DNA from: Zeimonas sp044507525
GTDB lineage: Bacteria > Pseudomonadota > Gammaproteobacteria > Burkholderiales > Burkholderiaceae_E
Assembly (NCBI GenBank): GCA_044507525.1
Contig: JBIQJM010000091.1
Location: 1-13,044 of the forward strand
DNA: 13,044 nt
Reading direction: 5' to 3'
Shown one piece after another: positions 1 to 9,360 of this stretch. The stretch's first letter is position 1. Each line of letters starts with the position of its first letter. The position numbers and the translations under genes were made by a program. Below the pieces are notes generated by a model. That model was not told where the DNA came from, did no database searches, and saw only the letters and a program-made list of their open reading frames with translations.

Positions 1-2
1 TG

Positions 3-401
3 GCCGAGACGAACGGCATCGACATCCGCTACTACACGATCATCTACGACGCCGTCGACGACGTGAAGAAGGCGATGTCGGGGCTGCTGTCGCCGGAGCA
101 GCGCGAGGAGGCGATCGGTCTCGTGGAGATCCGCCAGATCTTCCGCGTGCCGAAGGTCGGCAACATCGCGGGCTGCATGGTGCTCGAGGGCGTCGTGCGC
201 CGGGGCGCGAAGGTGCGGCTGCTGCGCGACCAGACGGTCGTCTGGACGGGCGAGCTCGACTCGCTCAAGCGCTTCAAGGACGACGTGCGCGAAGTCCGCG
301 AGGGCTTCGAGTGCGGCCTGTCGCTGAAGGGCTACGACGACATCCGCGAGGGCGACCAGCTCGAGGTCTTCGAGATCAAGGAGGTCGCGCGCACGCTGTG
401 A
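3..401 (+). CDS. infB: Translation initiation factor IF-2, C-terminal part
   Basis: The left edge cuts this gene, leaving the last 132 residues. IF-2 is the cytoplasmic GTPase that places fMet-tRNA on the 30S subunit and promotes subunit joining. The visible part begins AETNGIDIRYYTIIYDAVDDVK and continues with a segment (VEIRQIFRVPKVGNIAGCMV) and a beta-barrel ending RVLxxGxRVRLLRD-like, KGYDDIREGDQLEVFEI. These are typical of IF-2 domain IV and the fMet-tRNA-binding C2 domain. The GTPase domain lies outside the window. The frame is open from base 3 and ends with TGA at 399-401. The next gene, rbfA, starts 19 bases later, matching the usual infB-rbfA-truB order of the nusA operon. The identity is secure from both protein sequence and neighbours. 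Confidence 0.96.
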   Translation, partial: AETNGIDIRYYTIIYDAVDDVKKAMSGLLSPEQREEAIGLVEIRQIFRVPKVGNIAGCMVLEGVVRRGAKVRLLRDQTVVWTGELDSLKRFKDDVREVREGFECGLSLKGYDDIREGDQLEVFEIKEVARTL

Positions 402-420
402 GCGTGCCGCGCAACGCGGG

Positions 421-798
421 ATGGCGAGGCAGCGCAGCGGCGGCAGCGGCCGCGGAGTCCGGGTCAGCGAGCAGGTGCATCACGAGCTCGCCGACCTCGT
501 GCGCGGCGAGCTGAAGGACCCGCGCGTCGGCATGGTCACGATCACCGGAGTCGACCTGACTCCCGACTACGCCTACGCGACGGTGCACTTCAGCGTGCTG
601 CCCGACGACGCGGCGAGCGTCGCCGAGACGCTCGCCGGGCTGCGCCGGGCCGCCGGCTTCCTGCGTTCGCAGCTCGGGCGACGCGTGCGCATCCACACCA
701 CCCCGGAACTGCGCTTCGTCCACGACACCTCCACCGAGCGCGGCATCGCGATGTCGAAGCTGATCGACGAAGCGAACCGCCGGCAGGCCGACGACTGA
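421..798 (+). CDS. rbfA: 30S ribosome-binding factor A
   Basis: RbfA is a small KH-type RNA-binding protein that binds the 30S subunit and helps mature the 5' end of 16S rRNA, also under cold conditions. The 125-residue product is close to the usual length (E. coli 133). It shows the family pattern: a basic N-terminus, RVSEQVHHELADLVRGELKDPRVG (DPRVG at 33-37), then VTITGVDLTPDYAYATVHFSVL, and the tail motif RIHTTPELRFVHDTSTERGIAMSKLID. The ATG at 421 lies 19 bases after the infB stop, and no strong Shine-Dalgarno is visible there, so translation may depend partly on coupling to infB. A GC-rich spacer of 70 bases separates it from truB. The C-terminal extension seen in some homologues is absent. 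Confidence 0.95.
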   Translation: MARQRSGGSGRGVRVSEQVHHELADLVRGELKDPRVGMVTITGVDLTPDYAYATVHFSVLPDDAASVAETLAGLRRAAGFLRSQLGRRVRIHTTPELRFVHDTSTERGIAMSKLIDEANRRQADD

Positions 799-868
799 AC
801 CCGGTCGCGCCGCGTCGCCCGGCTTCGCCGCTGCCCTCGGGCGGCGGGCGCGCGGCGCCCCCCGATCC

Positions 869-1809
869 ATGAGCAAGCGATCCACGCACCCCCGCGACCG
901 CGTCGACGGCGTCCTGCTGCTGGACAAGCCGCTCGGGCTGAGCTCGAACGACGCGCTGGTGCGCGCGCGACGGCTGCTCGGCGCGCGCAAGGCCGGACAC
1001 GGCGGCACGCTCGATCCGCTCGCCACCGGACTGCTGCCGCTGCTGTTCGGCGAGGCGACGAAGTTCGCGCACGACTCGCTGGACGCCGACAAGACCTATC
1101 TCGCCGAATTGACGCTCGGCATCGTCACCGACACCGGCGACGCGGAGGGCCGCGTGCTCGCCGAGCGCGAGCCGGTTCGCGACGAGGCGGCGCTGCGGCG
1201 CGCGGCAACGGCCTTCGTCGGCGAGATCGACCAGGTTCCGCCGATGCACTCGGCGCTCAAGCGCGACGGCAGGCCGCTGTACGAGCTGGCGCGCGAGGGC
1301 GTCGTGGTAGACCGTGCGCCGCGGCGGGTGACGATCTTCGCGATCGACCTGCTGCGCTTCGTGCCACCGCGCGCCGAGCTGCGCATCCGCTGCAGCAAGG
1401 GAACCTACATCCGGTCGCTCGCGATGGACCTCGGCGAACGGCTCGGCTGCGGGGCGTACCTGAGTGCGCTGCGACGCGAGCGCGTGGGCGCGCTCGACGT
1501 CGCCGACGCGGTGTCGCTGGAGGCGCTCGACGCGCTGACCCTCGACGAGCGGCGCGCGAAGCTGCTCGGGCCCGACGTACTGCTCGCGTCGCTGCCGCGC
1601 GTCGATCTCGACGCGACGAGCGCGGCGCGCTTCTCGCAGGGGCAGAAGCTGCGCCTCGGGCGAGCGACCCCTGCCGCGCGCGTGCGCGTCTATGCCGACG
1701 GGCGTCTGCTCGGCGTGGCACGCCACGAGCGCGACGAACTCCATCCCCACCGGCTCGTGTCCAGCGAGCCGGACGAACCGAATCGGCCGCACGCCGGCTG
1801 CAAGAGCCC

Positions 1810-1813
<4 letters not shown>
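869..1813 (+). CDS. truB: tRNA pseudouridine(55) synthase
   Basis: TruB converts U55 in the T-arm of tRNAs to pseudouridine. The protein has 314 residues, the normal length. It opens with RVDGVLLLDKPLGLSSNDAL, then carries the catalytic motif GHGGTLDPLATG, with the nucleophile expected at Asp49 by alignment with E. coli Asp48. Later come the family motifs QVPPMHSALKRDGRPLYELAREG and IRCSKGTYIRSLAMDLGERLGCGAYLSALRR. The C-terminal part from about residue 250 looks like the small PUA-like domain. The start ATG at 869 gives the expected N-terminus; no clear ribosome-binding site precedes it. Its TGA (1811-1813) overlaps the ATG of typA in the sequence ATGA, suggesting translational coupling. Confidence is high. 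Confidence 0.96.
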
Positions 1814-3687
<1,874 letters not shown>

Positions 3688-3694
3688 CTTCGGT

Positions 3695-3721
3695 GCGTCG
3701 CCGATACAACACTAGCGACGC
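3695..3721 (+). terminator. Inverted repeat after typA, possible weak terminator
   Basis: The 7-base arms GCGTCGC (3695-3701) and GCGACGC (3715-3721) are perfect complements with a 13-base loop, starting 8 bases after the typA stop. A T-rich stretch (3740-3747) follows only about 19 bases downstream, so this is not a textbook intrinsic terminator. It may end or attenuate the translation operon, or serve as part of the leader of the next gene. Confidence 0.35.
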
Positions 3722-3795
3722 GGCGCGCTCGCTGCACGCTTGTTTTTGTTGGCTACCCGTGCAAGACAAGTCATGCTTCGCTCCTGTGGAGATGA

Positions 3796-3833
3796 CGCGT
3801 TTCCCCTCTGAAAACGCGCCGTTCGAAACGAAC
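3796..3833 (+). promoter_or_regulatory. Two inverted repeats in the leader of the SWIB gene
   Basis: Two small perfect inverted repeats lie in the 176-base spacer before the SWIB gene. CGCGTTT (3796-3802) pairs with AAACGCG (3812-3818) around a 9-base loop, and GTTCG (3821-3825) pairs with CGAAC (3829-3833) around AAA. They sit 30-68 bases before the start codon, so they could form leader hairpins or operator sites. The spacer is visibly less GC-rich than its flanks (T run at 3740-3747), which suits a promoter region, but I could not find a convincing -35/-10 pair. Confidence 0.3.
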
Positions 3834-3863
3834 ACCGCACTCATGGATCCAGGAGAACCGAGC

Positions 3864-4358
3864 ATGGCCACTGCCAAGAAGGCTGCGAAGAAACCTGCTG
3901 CGAAGAAGGCGACGGCCAAGAAGCCGGCCGCCAAGAAGGCCACCGCGAAGAAAGCCGCGCCGAAGAAGGCCGCGGTGAAGAAGACGGCCGCCCGCACCGT
4001 CGCCAAGAAGACCGCGGCGAAGAAGCCCGCCGTGAAGAAGGCCGCGCCGAAGAAGGCGGCTGCGAAGAAGCCCGCCGCGAAGAAGCGCACGCCCAACGCC
4101 GCGTTCATGAAGGCCCTCACGCCGAGCGCCGCGCTCGCCTCGATCGTCGGCGACAAGCCGCTGCCGCGTACCGAGGTCGTCAAGCGCATGTGGGACTACA
4201 TCAAGAAGTTCGACCTTCAGGACAGCGTCAACAAGCGCCTGATCAACGCCGACGACAAGCTGCGCCAGGTGTTCGGCAAGGCGCAGGTCAACATGTTCGA
4301 GATGACCTCGCTGGTCGGCAAGCACCTGCGCGACTCCGGCTCGTCGGCGACCCGCTGA
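3864..4358 (+). CDS. Histone H1-like tail fused to SWIB/MDM2 domain protein
   Basis: The 164-residue protein has two parts. Residues 1 to about 75 are almost only Ala, Lys and Pro in repeated AAKK, PAAKK, ATAKK and APKK units, like the tail of histone H1 or bacterial HctB/AlgP-type proteins, and should bind DNA without sequence specificity. Residues about 84-157 form a SWIB domain (LTPSAALASIVGDKPLPRTEVVKRMWDYIKKF, then LINADDKLRQVFGKAQVNMFEMTSLVGKHL), a fold otherwise known from eukaryotic SWI/SNF and MDM2 proteins. I infer a nucleoid-associated or chromatin-like role; partners are unknown. AGGAG at 3851-3855 supports the ATG at 3864 over the in-frame ATG at 3843. It appears to be a separate unit after typA, closed by the hairpin at 4395-4421. 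Confidence 0.9.
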   Translation: MATAKKAAKKPAAKKATAKKPAAKKATAKKAAPKKAAVKKTAARTVAKKTAAKKPAVKKAAPKKAAAKKPAAKKRTPNAAFMKALTPSAALASIVGDKPLPRTEVVKRMWDYIKKFDLQDSVNKRLINADDKLRQVFGKAQVNMFEMTSLVGKHLRDSGSSATR

Positions 4359-4386
4359 CGTCCGCGGGCGGCGACGGGCCGCCCGA

Positions 4387-5340
4387 TCACGCCGAAGAGG
4401 GCGGCCGCCGGCCGCCCTCTTTGCGTTCCTCGCTCCGGTCGCCCCAGTACGCCGGGTTCCCGTAGGTGTTCTTCAGGTGATCGATGAAGGTGCGCACCCG
4501 AAGCGGCAGATGGCGCCGCTGCGCGAATACCGCATAGATCGCGTTCGGCGCGGCGGCGAACTCGTCGAGCACGCTGCGCAGCCGTCCGCGGCGCAGGTCC
4601 TCGCCGACCTCCCAGATCGAGCGCCAGGCGAGCCCCCTCCCGGCGAGTGCCCAGTCGTGCAGTACCGCGCCGTCGTTGCACTCGATCGGACCCGACACGC
4701 GCATCGACACCGGCTGGCCGTCGATGCGGAACTGCCAGCCGCGCGGCTGGTTGCCGTAGGTGCCGAAGGTCAGGCAGGCGTGCCGCGACAGTTCGTCCGG
4801 GTGCGCGGGCACGCCGTGGCGCTCGAGGTACTCCGGACTCGCGACGACCACGCGGCGGTTCTCCGCGAGGTGCACGCCCACCAGGCTCGAGTCGTCGAGC
4901 GTTCCGATGCGCACGGCGAGGTCGATGTTCTCGTTGACGATGTCGGTGAGGCGGTCGGTCAGGTCCAGCGAGACCGAGACCTCGGGATGCGAATCGAGGA
5001 ACTCGGGCACCAGCGGCGCCACGTGCGCGCGGCCGAAGCCTGCCGGCGCCGTCACGCGCAGATGCCCGCTCGCCTTCACGCCCCCCAGTGAAACCGACGC
5101 TTCGGCGTCGCGCAGCTCGTGCAGCAGCCGCTGGCAGTCCTCGAGGAACGCGCTGCCCTCGAAAGTGAGCGTGATGCGCCGCGTGGTGCGCACGAGCAGC
5201 TTCACCCCGAGGCGCGCCTCGAGCGCGTCGATCCGCCGGCCGATGAGTGCGGGCGCAACGCCCTCGGCGCGTGCCGCGGCGCTGAGGCTGCCGCGGGTCG
5301 CGGCGGAAACGAAGCTTTCGATCTGCTTGAGGCGGGCCAT
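4387..5340 (-). CDS. LysR-family transcriptional regulator
   Basis: The 317-residue product has the standard LysR plan. A winged helix-turn-helix occupies residues 1-60 (LKQIESFVSAATRGSLSAAARAEGVAPALIGRRIDALEARLGVKLLVRTTRRITLT). A linker helix and a periplasmic-binding-like effector domain follow (about 90-297; GHLRVTAPAGFGRAHVAPLVPEFLDSHPEVSVSLDLTDR, DLAVRIGTLDDSSLVG). It is divergent from the haloacid dehalogenase/malate synthase genes with 118 bases between, the classic position of a local regulator. I infer that it controls that operon and itself; the effector could be a haloacid, glycolate or glyoxylate but is unknown. The last 14 or so residues (EERKEGGRRPPSSA) are encoded by the terminator hairpin and look unlike the family, so the tail is probably not functional. 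No strong ribosome-binding site precedes ATG 5340. Confidence 0.93.
   Translation of the reverse strand: MARLKQIESFVSAATRGSLSAAARAEGVAPALIGRRIDALEARLGVKLLVRTTRRITLTFEGSAFLEDCQRLLHELRDAEASVSLGGVKASGHLRVTAPAGFGRAHVAPLVPEFLDSHPEVSVSLDLTDRLTDIVNENIDLAVRIGTLDDSSLVGVHLAENRRVVVASPEYLERHGVPAHPDELSRHACLTFGTYGNQPRGWQFRIDGQPVSMRVSGPIECNDGAVLHDWALAGRGLAWRSIWEVGEDLRRGRLRSVLDEFAAAPNAIYAVFAQRRHLPLRVRTFIDHLKNTYGNPAYWGDRSEERKEGGRRPPSSA
4395..4421. terminator. Intrinsic-type terminator hairpin between convergent genes
   Basis: A perfect 12-base stem, AAGAGGGCGGCC (4395-4406) with GGCCGCCCTCTT (4410-4421), encloses a 3-base loop and ends in TCTTT on the + strand. It lies 37 bases after the SWIB stop and should terminate that transcript; the T tract is short. 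The hairpin lies inside the last codons of the convergent LysR gene. On the - strand the stem is equally stable but is not followed by a T run. Confidence 0.7.
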
Positions 5341-5382
5341 TCCGGGAATGCAGGCGACGGCGGGTCACGCGCGGAGCCGTCC

Positions 5383-5388
5383 ATTATT
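5383..5388 (-). promoter_or_regulatory. Possible -10 element of the LysR gene
   Basis: On the - strand AATAAT (complement of 5383-5388) matches the -10 consensus at five of six positions, though its first T is missing. It lies about 40 bases before the LysR ATG, within an A/T-rich patch (5382-5430) unlike its GC-rich surroundings. No good -35 hexamer is present, as expected for an activator- or autoregulated promoter. The call is weak. Confidence 0.3.
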
Positions 5389-5439
5389 GCAAAAAAGTAA
5401 AAACTGAATCGACCTTTCGTTTGTTTATTGACGAGAATC

Positions 5440-5458
5440 GGCTGATTACACTTCAGCC
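5440..5458. promoter_or_regulatory. LysR-box dyad over the -10 of the dehalogenase gene
   Basis: The 19 bases GGCTGATTACACTTCAGCC form a perfect dyad with 6-base arms and a 7-base centre. Within it, T5443 and A5455 are spaced exactly T-N11-A, the LysR-type box. The centre holds TACACT (5447-5452), a fair -10 hexamer, with TTTATT or TTGTTT upstream as weak -35 candidates. The dyad ends one base before the ATG at 5459, so a regulator bound here would cover both the promoter and the start. A start site 7 bases after the -10 would fall on the A of ATG, giving a leaderless message, in line with the absence of a Shine-Dalgarno. Confidence 0.5.
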
Positions 5459-6192
5459 ATGGCCCAGGTAATCAGCGCGGTCGCATTCGACGCCTACGGC
5501 ACGCTGTTCGACGTACATTCTGTGGCGAGCGTTGCCGAACAGCTGTTCCCCGGGCGCGGCGCCGAGCTCTCGCAACTGTGGCGCCAGAAGCAGCTCGAGT
5601 ACTCCTGGCTGCGCACCTTGTCCGAGCGCTATGCGCCCTTCGGTGAGATCACGCACGATGCGCTTCGCTTCTCCGCGCGCCGGCTCGGGCTCGCGTTGGC
5701 GCAAGCCGACGAAGACCGGCTGATGAAGCAGTACGCGAGCCTGTCGGCCTTTCCGGAGAACCTGGGGGCGCTGCGCGCATTGCGCGAAACGGGCGTGCCG
5801 CTGGCGATCCTCACGAACGGCGACCCGGACATGGTCGCGATCTCCGTGCGCAGCGCCGGCATGCAGGGCCTGTTCGATCACGTGCTGTCCGCGCACGACG
5901 TGGGCTGCTTCAAGACGCGGCGCGAAGTCTACGCGCTGGCGCCGGCCGCCTTCGGCTGCGAGGCCGCACGCATCCTCTTCGTCTCGTCGAACGCATGGGA
6001 CGCGATCGCCGCGACCTGGTTCGGCTTCCAGACCTTCTGGGTCAACCGCTCGGGCGCGCCGATGGAGGAGCTCGGCACGGCGCCGTCGGCCAGCGGCCAC
6101 CGGCTCACCGACGTCGTCGACCACGTCCGTGCCCGTCTGCGCAGCCGCCCGCGCGGCACCCCCGAATCCATCCCCTCCGAAGGAGAATCGAA

Positions 6193-6196
<4 letters not shown>
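5459..6196 (+). CDS. Type II (L-2-)haloacid dehalogenase, HAD superfamily
   Basis: This cytoplasmic HAD-fold hydrolase (EC 3.8.1.2 class) would convert short L-2-haloacids to 2-hydroxyacids, for example chloroacetate to glycolate. The 245 residues keep the L-DEX-type active-site set, each one position on from the Pseudomonas YL enzyme: nucleophile Asp11 and Thr15 (DAYGTLFD), Arg42 (WRQKQLEYSWLRTL), Thr119-Asn120 in LTNG (Ser in L-DEX), Lys152, Tyr158, and Ser176, Asn178, Asp181 in SSNAWDAIA. This set, especially Arg42 and the SSNxWD motif, favours a dehalogenase over a HAD phosphatase. The stop (TGA 6194-6196) overlaps the ATG of malate synthase, and that gene's AGGAG lies inside this coding region, so the two are translationally coupled. 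The true substrate is not proven; a role clearing another 2-substituted acid remains possible. Confidence 0.88.
6181..6185 (+). promoter_or_regulatory. Shine-Dalgarno of malate synthase
   Basis: AGGAG at 6181-6185, seven bases before ATG 6193, lies inside the last codons of the dehalogenase gene. It fixes the malate synthase start at 6193 and supports re-initiation after the overlapping dehalogenase stop. Confidence 0.75.
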
Positions 6197-7791
<1,595 letters not shown>

Positions 7792-7808
7792 AAAGGGGGT
7801 TCTCGCGG

Positions 7809-7830
7809 CGGGGCGGGCGGGCCCGCCCCG
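7809..7830 (+). terminator. GC hairpin after malate synthase
   Basis: CGGGGCGGG (7809-7817) pairs perfectly with CCCGCCCCG (7822-7830) around CGGG, 18 bases after the malate synthase stop. There is no T run, so it may protect the 3' end or slow polymerase and is not a complete intrinsic terminator. The small membrane protein gene begins 38 bases later. Confidence 0.4.
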
Positions 7831-7868
7831 TGCAGGCAGCCGCGGGCCATTGAAGAGGCGACGAGCGA

Positions 7869-8054
7869 ATGGAGCCGAACCTTCCGCAACGGGTGAGCAT
7901 CGTCGACATCCGGATGCCGTTCTGGTCGATGGTCGTCTTCCTGGTCAAGCTCTCGATCGCGTCGATCCCGGCGTTCCTCATCCTGTCCGTGCTGGGCGCG
8001 CTGGCATTCGCGCTGCTGGGCTGGCTCGGGACGCTGTCGCGCACCTGGATCTGA
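7869..8054 (+). CDS. Small hydrophobic membrane protein (61 residues)
   Basis: The 61-residue product starts with a short polar stretch (MEPNLPQRVSIVDIRMPFW) and then runs hydrophobic from about residue 19 to 55 (SMVVFLVKLSIASIPAFLILSVLGALAFALLGWLG), enough for one long or two short membrane helices. It ends in a short polar tail. AAGAGG at 7853-7858 lies 10 bases before the ATG and supports translation. The coding frame is distinct from its neighbours, and the hydrophobic pattern is not what an accidental GC-rich frame usually gives. It may be transcribed with malate synthase despite the hairpin between them. I do not recognise a characterised family; the sequence recalls unnamed small membrane proteins of betaproteobacteria. 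Function unknown. Confidence 0.7.
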   Translation: MEPNLPQRVSIVDIRMPFWSMVVFLVKLSIASIPAFLILSVLGALAFALLGWLGTLSRTWI

Positions 8055-8071
8055 GCGCGGTCGCAGCGGCC

Positions 8072-8092
8072 CGCGGCGGAACGACCGCCGCG
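8072..8092. terminator. Hairpin between convergent genes
   Basis: CGCGGCGG (8072-8079) and CCGCCGCG (8085-8092) form a perfect 8-base stem with loop AACGA. It lies between the small membrane protein and the convergent YitT gene, where a bidirectional terminator is expected. Neither side has a T tract, so the call is tentative. Confidence 0.4.
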
Positions 8093-8111
8093 AAGCCGGT
8101 GCTGCGTGCCC

Positions 8112-8753
8112 TCACACCGCCATGTAGCGCCCGGGGCGGTGGTTCACCGCGAGGATCACGTTCAGCGCGGTGACGCCGATCAGCGACAGTGCGATCGTCC
8201 CCGCGCCCACGGTGCCGAGCGAGAGCAGCAGGATCGCGGCGTCCAGGCCGAGCTGCACCCAGCCCGCGCGCCAGCCGTATCGTTCCTGCAGCCAGAGGAC
8301 GAGCACGTTGAAGCCGCCGAGGCTGCAACGATGGCGAAACAGGATCAGCAGGCCGACGCCGACGAGCAGGCCTCCGCTGAGCGCCGCCCACACGGGCTGC
8401 ACGGCCCCCAACGAGAGCCAGCGGTGCTGCAGCGCGCTCACTGCCGACACGAGCGCGACCGCGAATCCGGTGCGCAGCGCGAAGGAGCGGCCCAGTCGCG
8501 TCCAGCCGAAGGCGAAGAACGGCAGGTTGATCAGCAGGAAGGCCGCACCGAAAGGCAGCTCGAACCGGTACGAGAGGAGCAGCGCGAGGCCGGCGGTGCC
8601 TCCGGTCACCAGTCGCGCATGCTCGAAGAACGCGATGCCGAGCGAGACCAGGAGGGCCGCCGACGCGAAGGCGACCGTGTCGTCGACGAACGAGTGCCGG
8701 GCGGGCGGAATCGATGAGGGAGGGTCGGGCGGAAGCTCGCGGGCGATGCGCAT
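8112..8753 (-). CDS. YitT-family integral membrane protein
   Basis: The 213-residue product is a polytopic inner-membrane protein of the YitT (DUF161) type, a family of unknown function. After a proline-rich cytoplasmic start there are about six hydrophobic segments, near residues 27-44, 47-61, 68-83, 96-108, 121-139 and 157-192 (the last may be two helices). The motifs VTGGTAGLALLLSY and FRHRCSLGGFNVLVLWLQERYGW resemble the paired glycine-rich motifs of the family. It appears to lack the extra C-terminal DUF2179 domain found in longer homologues. The start at 8753 is chosen because it gives the shortest polar leader before the first helix; the frame stays open upstream through the divergent gene arfB, which is shadow. 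The gene is divergent from arfB with 130 bases between. Confidence 0.85.
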   Translation of the reverse strand: MRIARELPPDPPSSIPPARHSFVDDTVAFASAALLVSLGIAFFEHARLVTGGTAGLALLLSYRFELPFGAAFLLINLPFFAFGWTRLGRSFALRTGFAVALVSAVSALQHRWLSLGAVQPVWAALSGGLLVGVGLLILFRHRCSLGGFNVLVLWLQERYGWRAGWVQLGLDAAILLLSLGTVGAGTIALSLIGVTALNVILAVNHRPGRYMAV

Positions 8754-8850
8754 CGCCTCGATTCTGACAGCCGTGCGCGCCGCCCGCCGGGTCTTCGGGC
8801 ACGATCGGGCGGTCCGGACCTTCGACACGCGTCGGAGCGACGTCCTGCCG

Positions 8851-8856
8851 TATGCT
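8851..8856 (+). promoter_or_regulatory. Possible -10 element of arfB
   Basis: TATGCT at 8851-8856 matches four of six -10 consensus positions and lies 27 bases before the arfB ATG in the divergent spacer. No convincing -35 hexamer is at the right distance. GGAAGGA (8867-8873) further down is a good Shine-Dalgarno for the ATG at 8884. Confidence 0.35.
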
Positions 8857-8883
8857 TTCACCCGACGGAAGGAATCGGGAACC

Positions 8884-9300
8884 ATGGCGGCGATCGGCGA
8901 TGCGCTACGGGTCGACCCCGACGAGGTCGAGTTCACCGCCATTCGCGCACAGGGCGCCGGCGGGCAGAACGTCAACAAGGTCTCGAACGCCGTGCAGCTG
9001 CGCTTCGACATCGCACGCTCGTCGCTGCCCGAAGGCGTGAAGGCGCGTCTGCTCGCGCTCGACGACCGGCGGATCAGCTCCGACGGCGTCGTCGTCGTGA
9101 AGGCGCAGCGCTTTCGCAGCCTGGAGAAGAATCGCGACGACGCGGTCGCGCGGCTGCAGGCGCTCGTCGATCTCGCTGCGCACGTGCCCAAGCCGCGCCG
9201 GGCGACGAAGCCCACCGCCGCCGCGCGTGCGCGTCGCGTCGACGACAAGACGCGACGCGGCCGGATCAAGTCGCTGCGCCGTCCTCCCGAAGCGTCGTAG
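8884..9300 (+). CDS. arfB: Ribosome-rescue peptidyl-tRNA hydrolase ArfB
   Basis: ArfB (YaeJ) rescues ribosomes stalled on messages without a stop codon. Its GGQ loop hydrolyses peptidyl-tRNA, and its basic C-terminal tail probes the empty mRNA channel. The 138 residues match the E. coli length (140). GGQ is at 26-28 within IRAQGAGGQNVNKVSNAVQLRFDI, the class I release factor catalytic core. After residue 100 comes a Lys/Arg-rich tail (KPRRATKPTAAARARRVDDKTRRGRIKSLRR), the hallmark that separates ArfB from release factors RF1/RF2, which also carry codon-recognition domains absent here. GGAAGGA at 8867-8873 supports ATG 8884. The gene is divergent from the YitT gene and lies 60 bases before a small basic protein. 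Confidence 0.95.
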   Translation: MAAIGDALRVDPDEVEFTAIRAQGAGGQNVNKVSNAVQLRFDIARSSLPEGVKARLLALDDRRISSDGVVVVKAQRFRSLEKNRDDAVARLQALVDLAAHVPKPRRATKPTAAARARRVDDKTRRGRIKSLRRPPEAS

Positions 9301-9348
9301 ACGGACGCTTCGCGCAACGCCGGCATTTGTTACCCTGTTCGATTCGTT

Positions 9349-9354
9349 GGAGGA
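9349..9354 (+). promoter_or_regulatory. Shine-Dalgarno that points to a TTG start
   Basis: GGAGGA at 9349-9354 directly touches the ATG at 9355, a spacing at which initiation is poor, but lies six bases before TTG at 9361, an ideal spacing. The site therefore favours TTG 9361 as the start of the following gene. Confidence 0.7.
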
Positions 9355-9360
9355 ATGCCG

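Noticed and set aside
3864..4100. Repeated AAGAAG/GCC units as a CRISPR-like or regulatory DNA repeat
   Set aside because: The periodicity is that of Lys-Lys and Ala codons in the histone-like tail; units are irregular and there are no spacers.
8112..9326. A single 404-residue protein joining the YitT protein with sequence antisense to arfB
   Set aside because: Only the part from 8753 downward looks like a membrane protein; the upstream half is the shadow of arfB.
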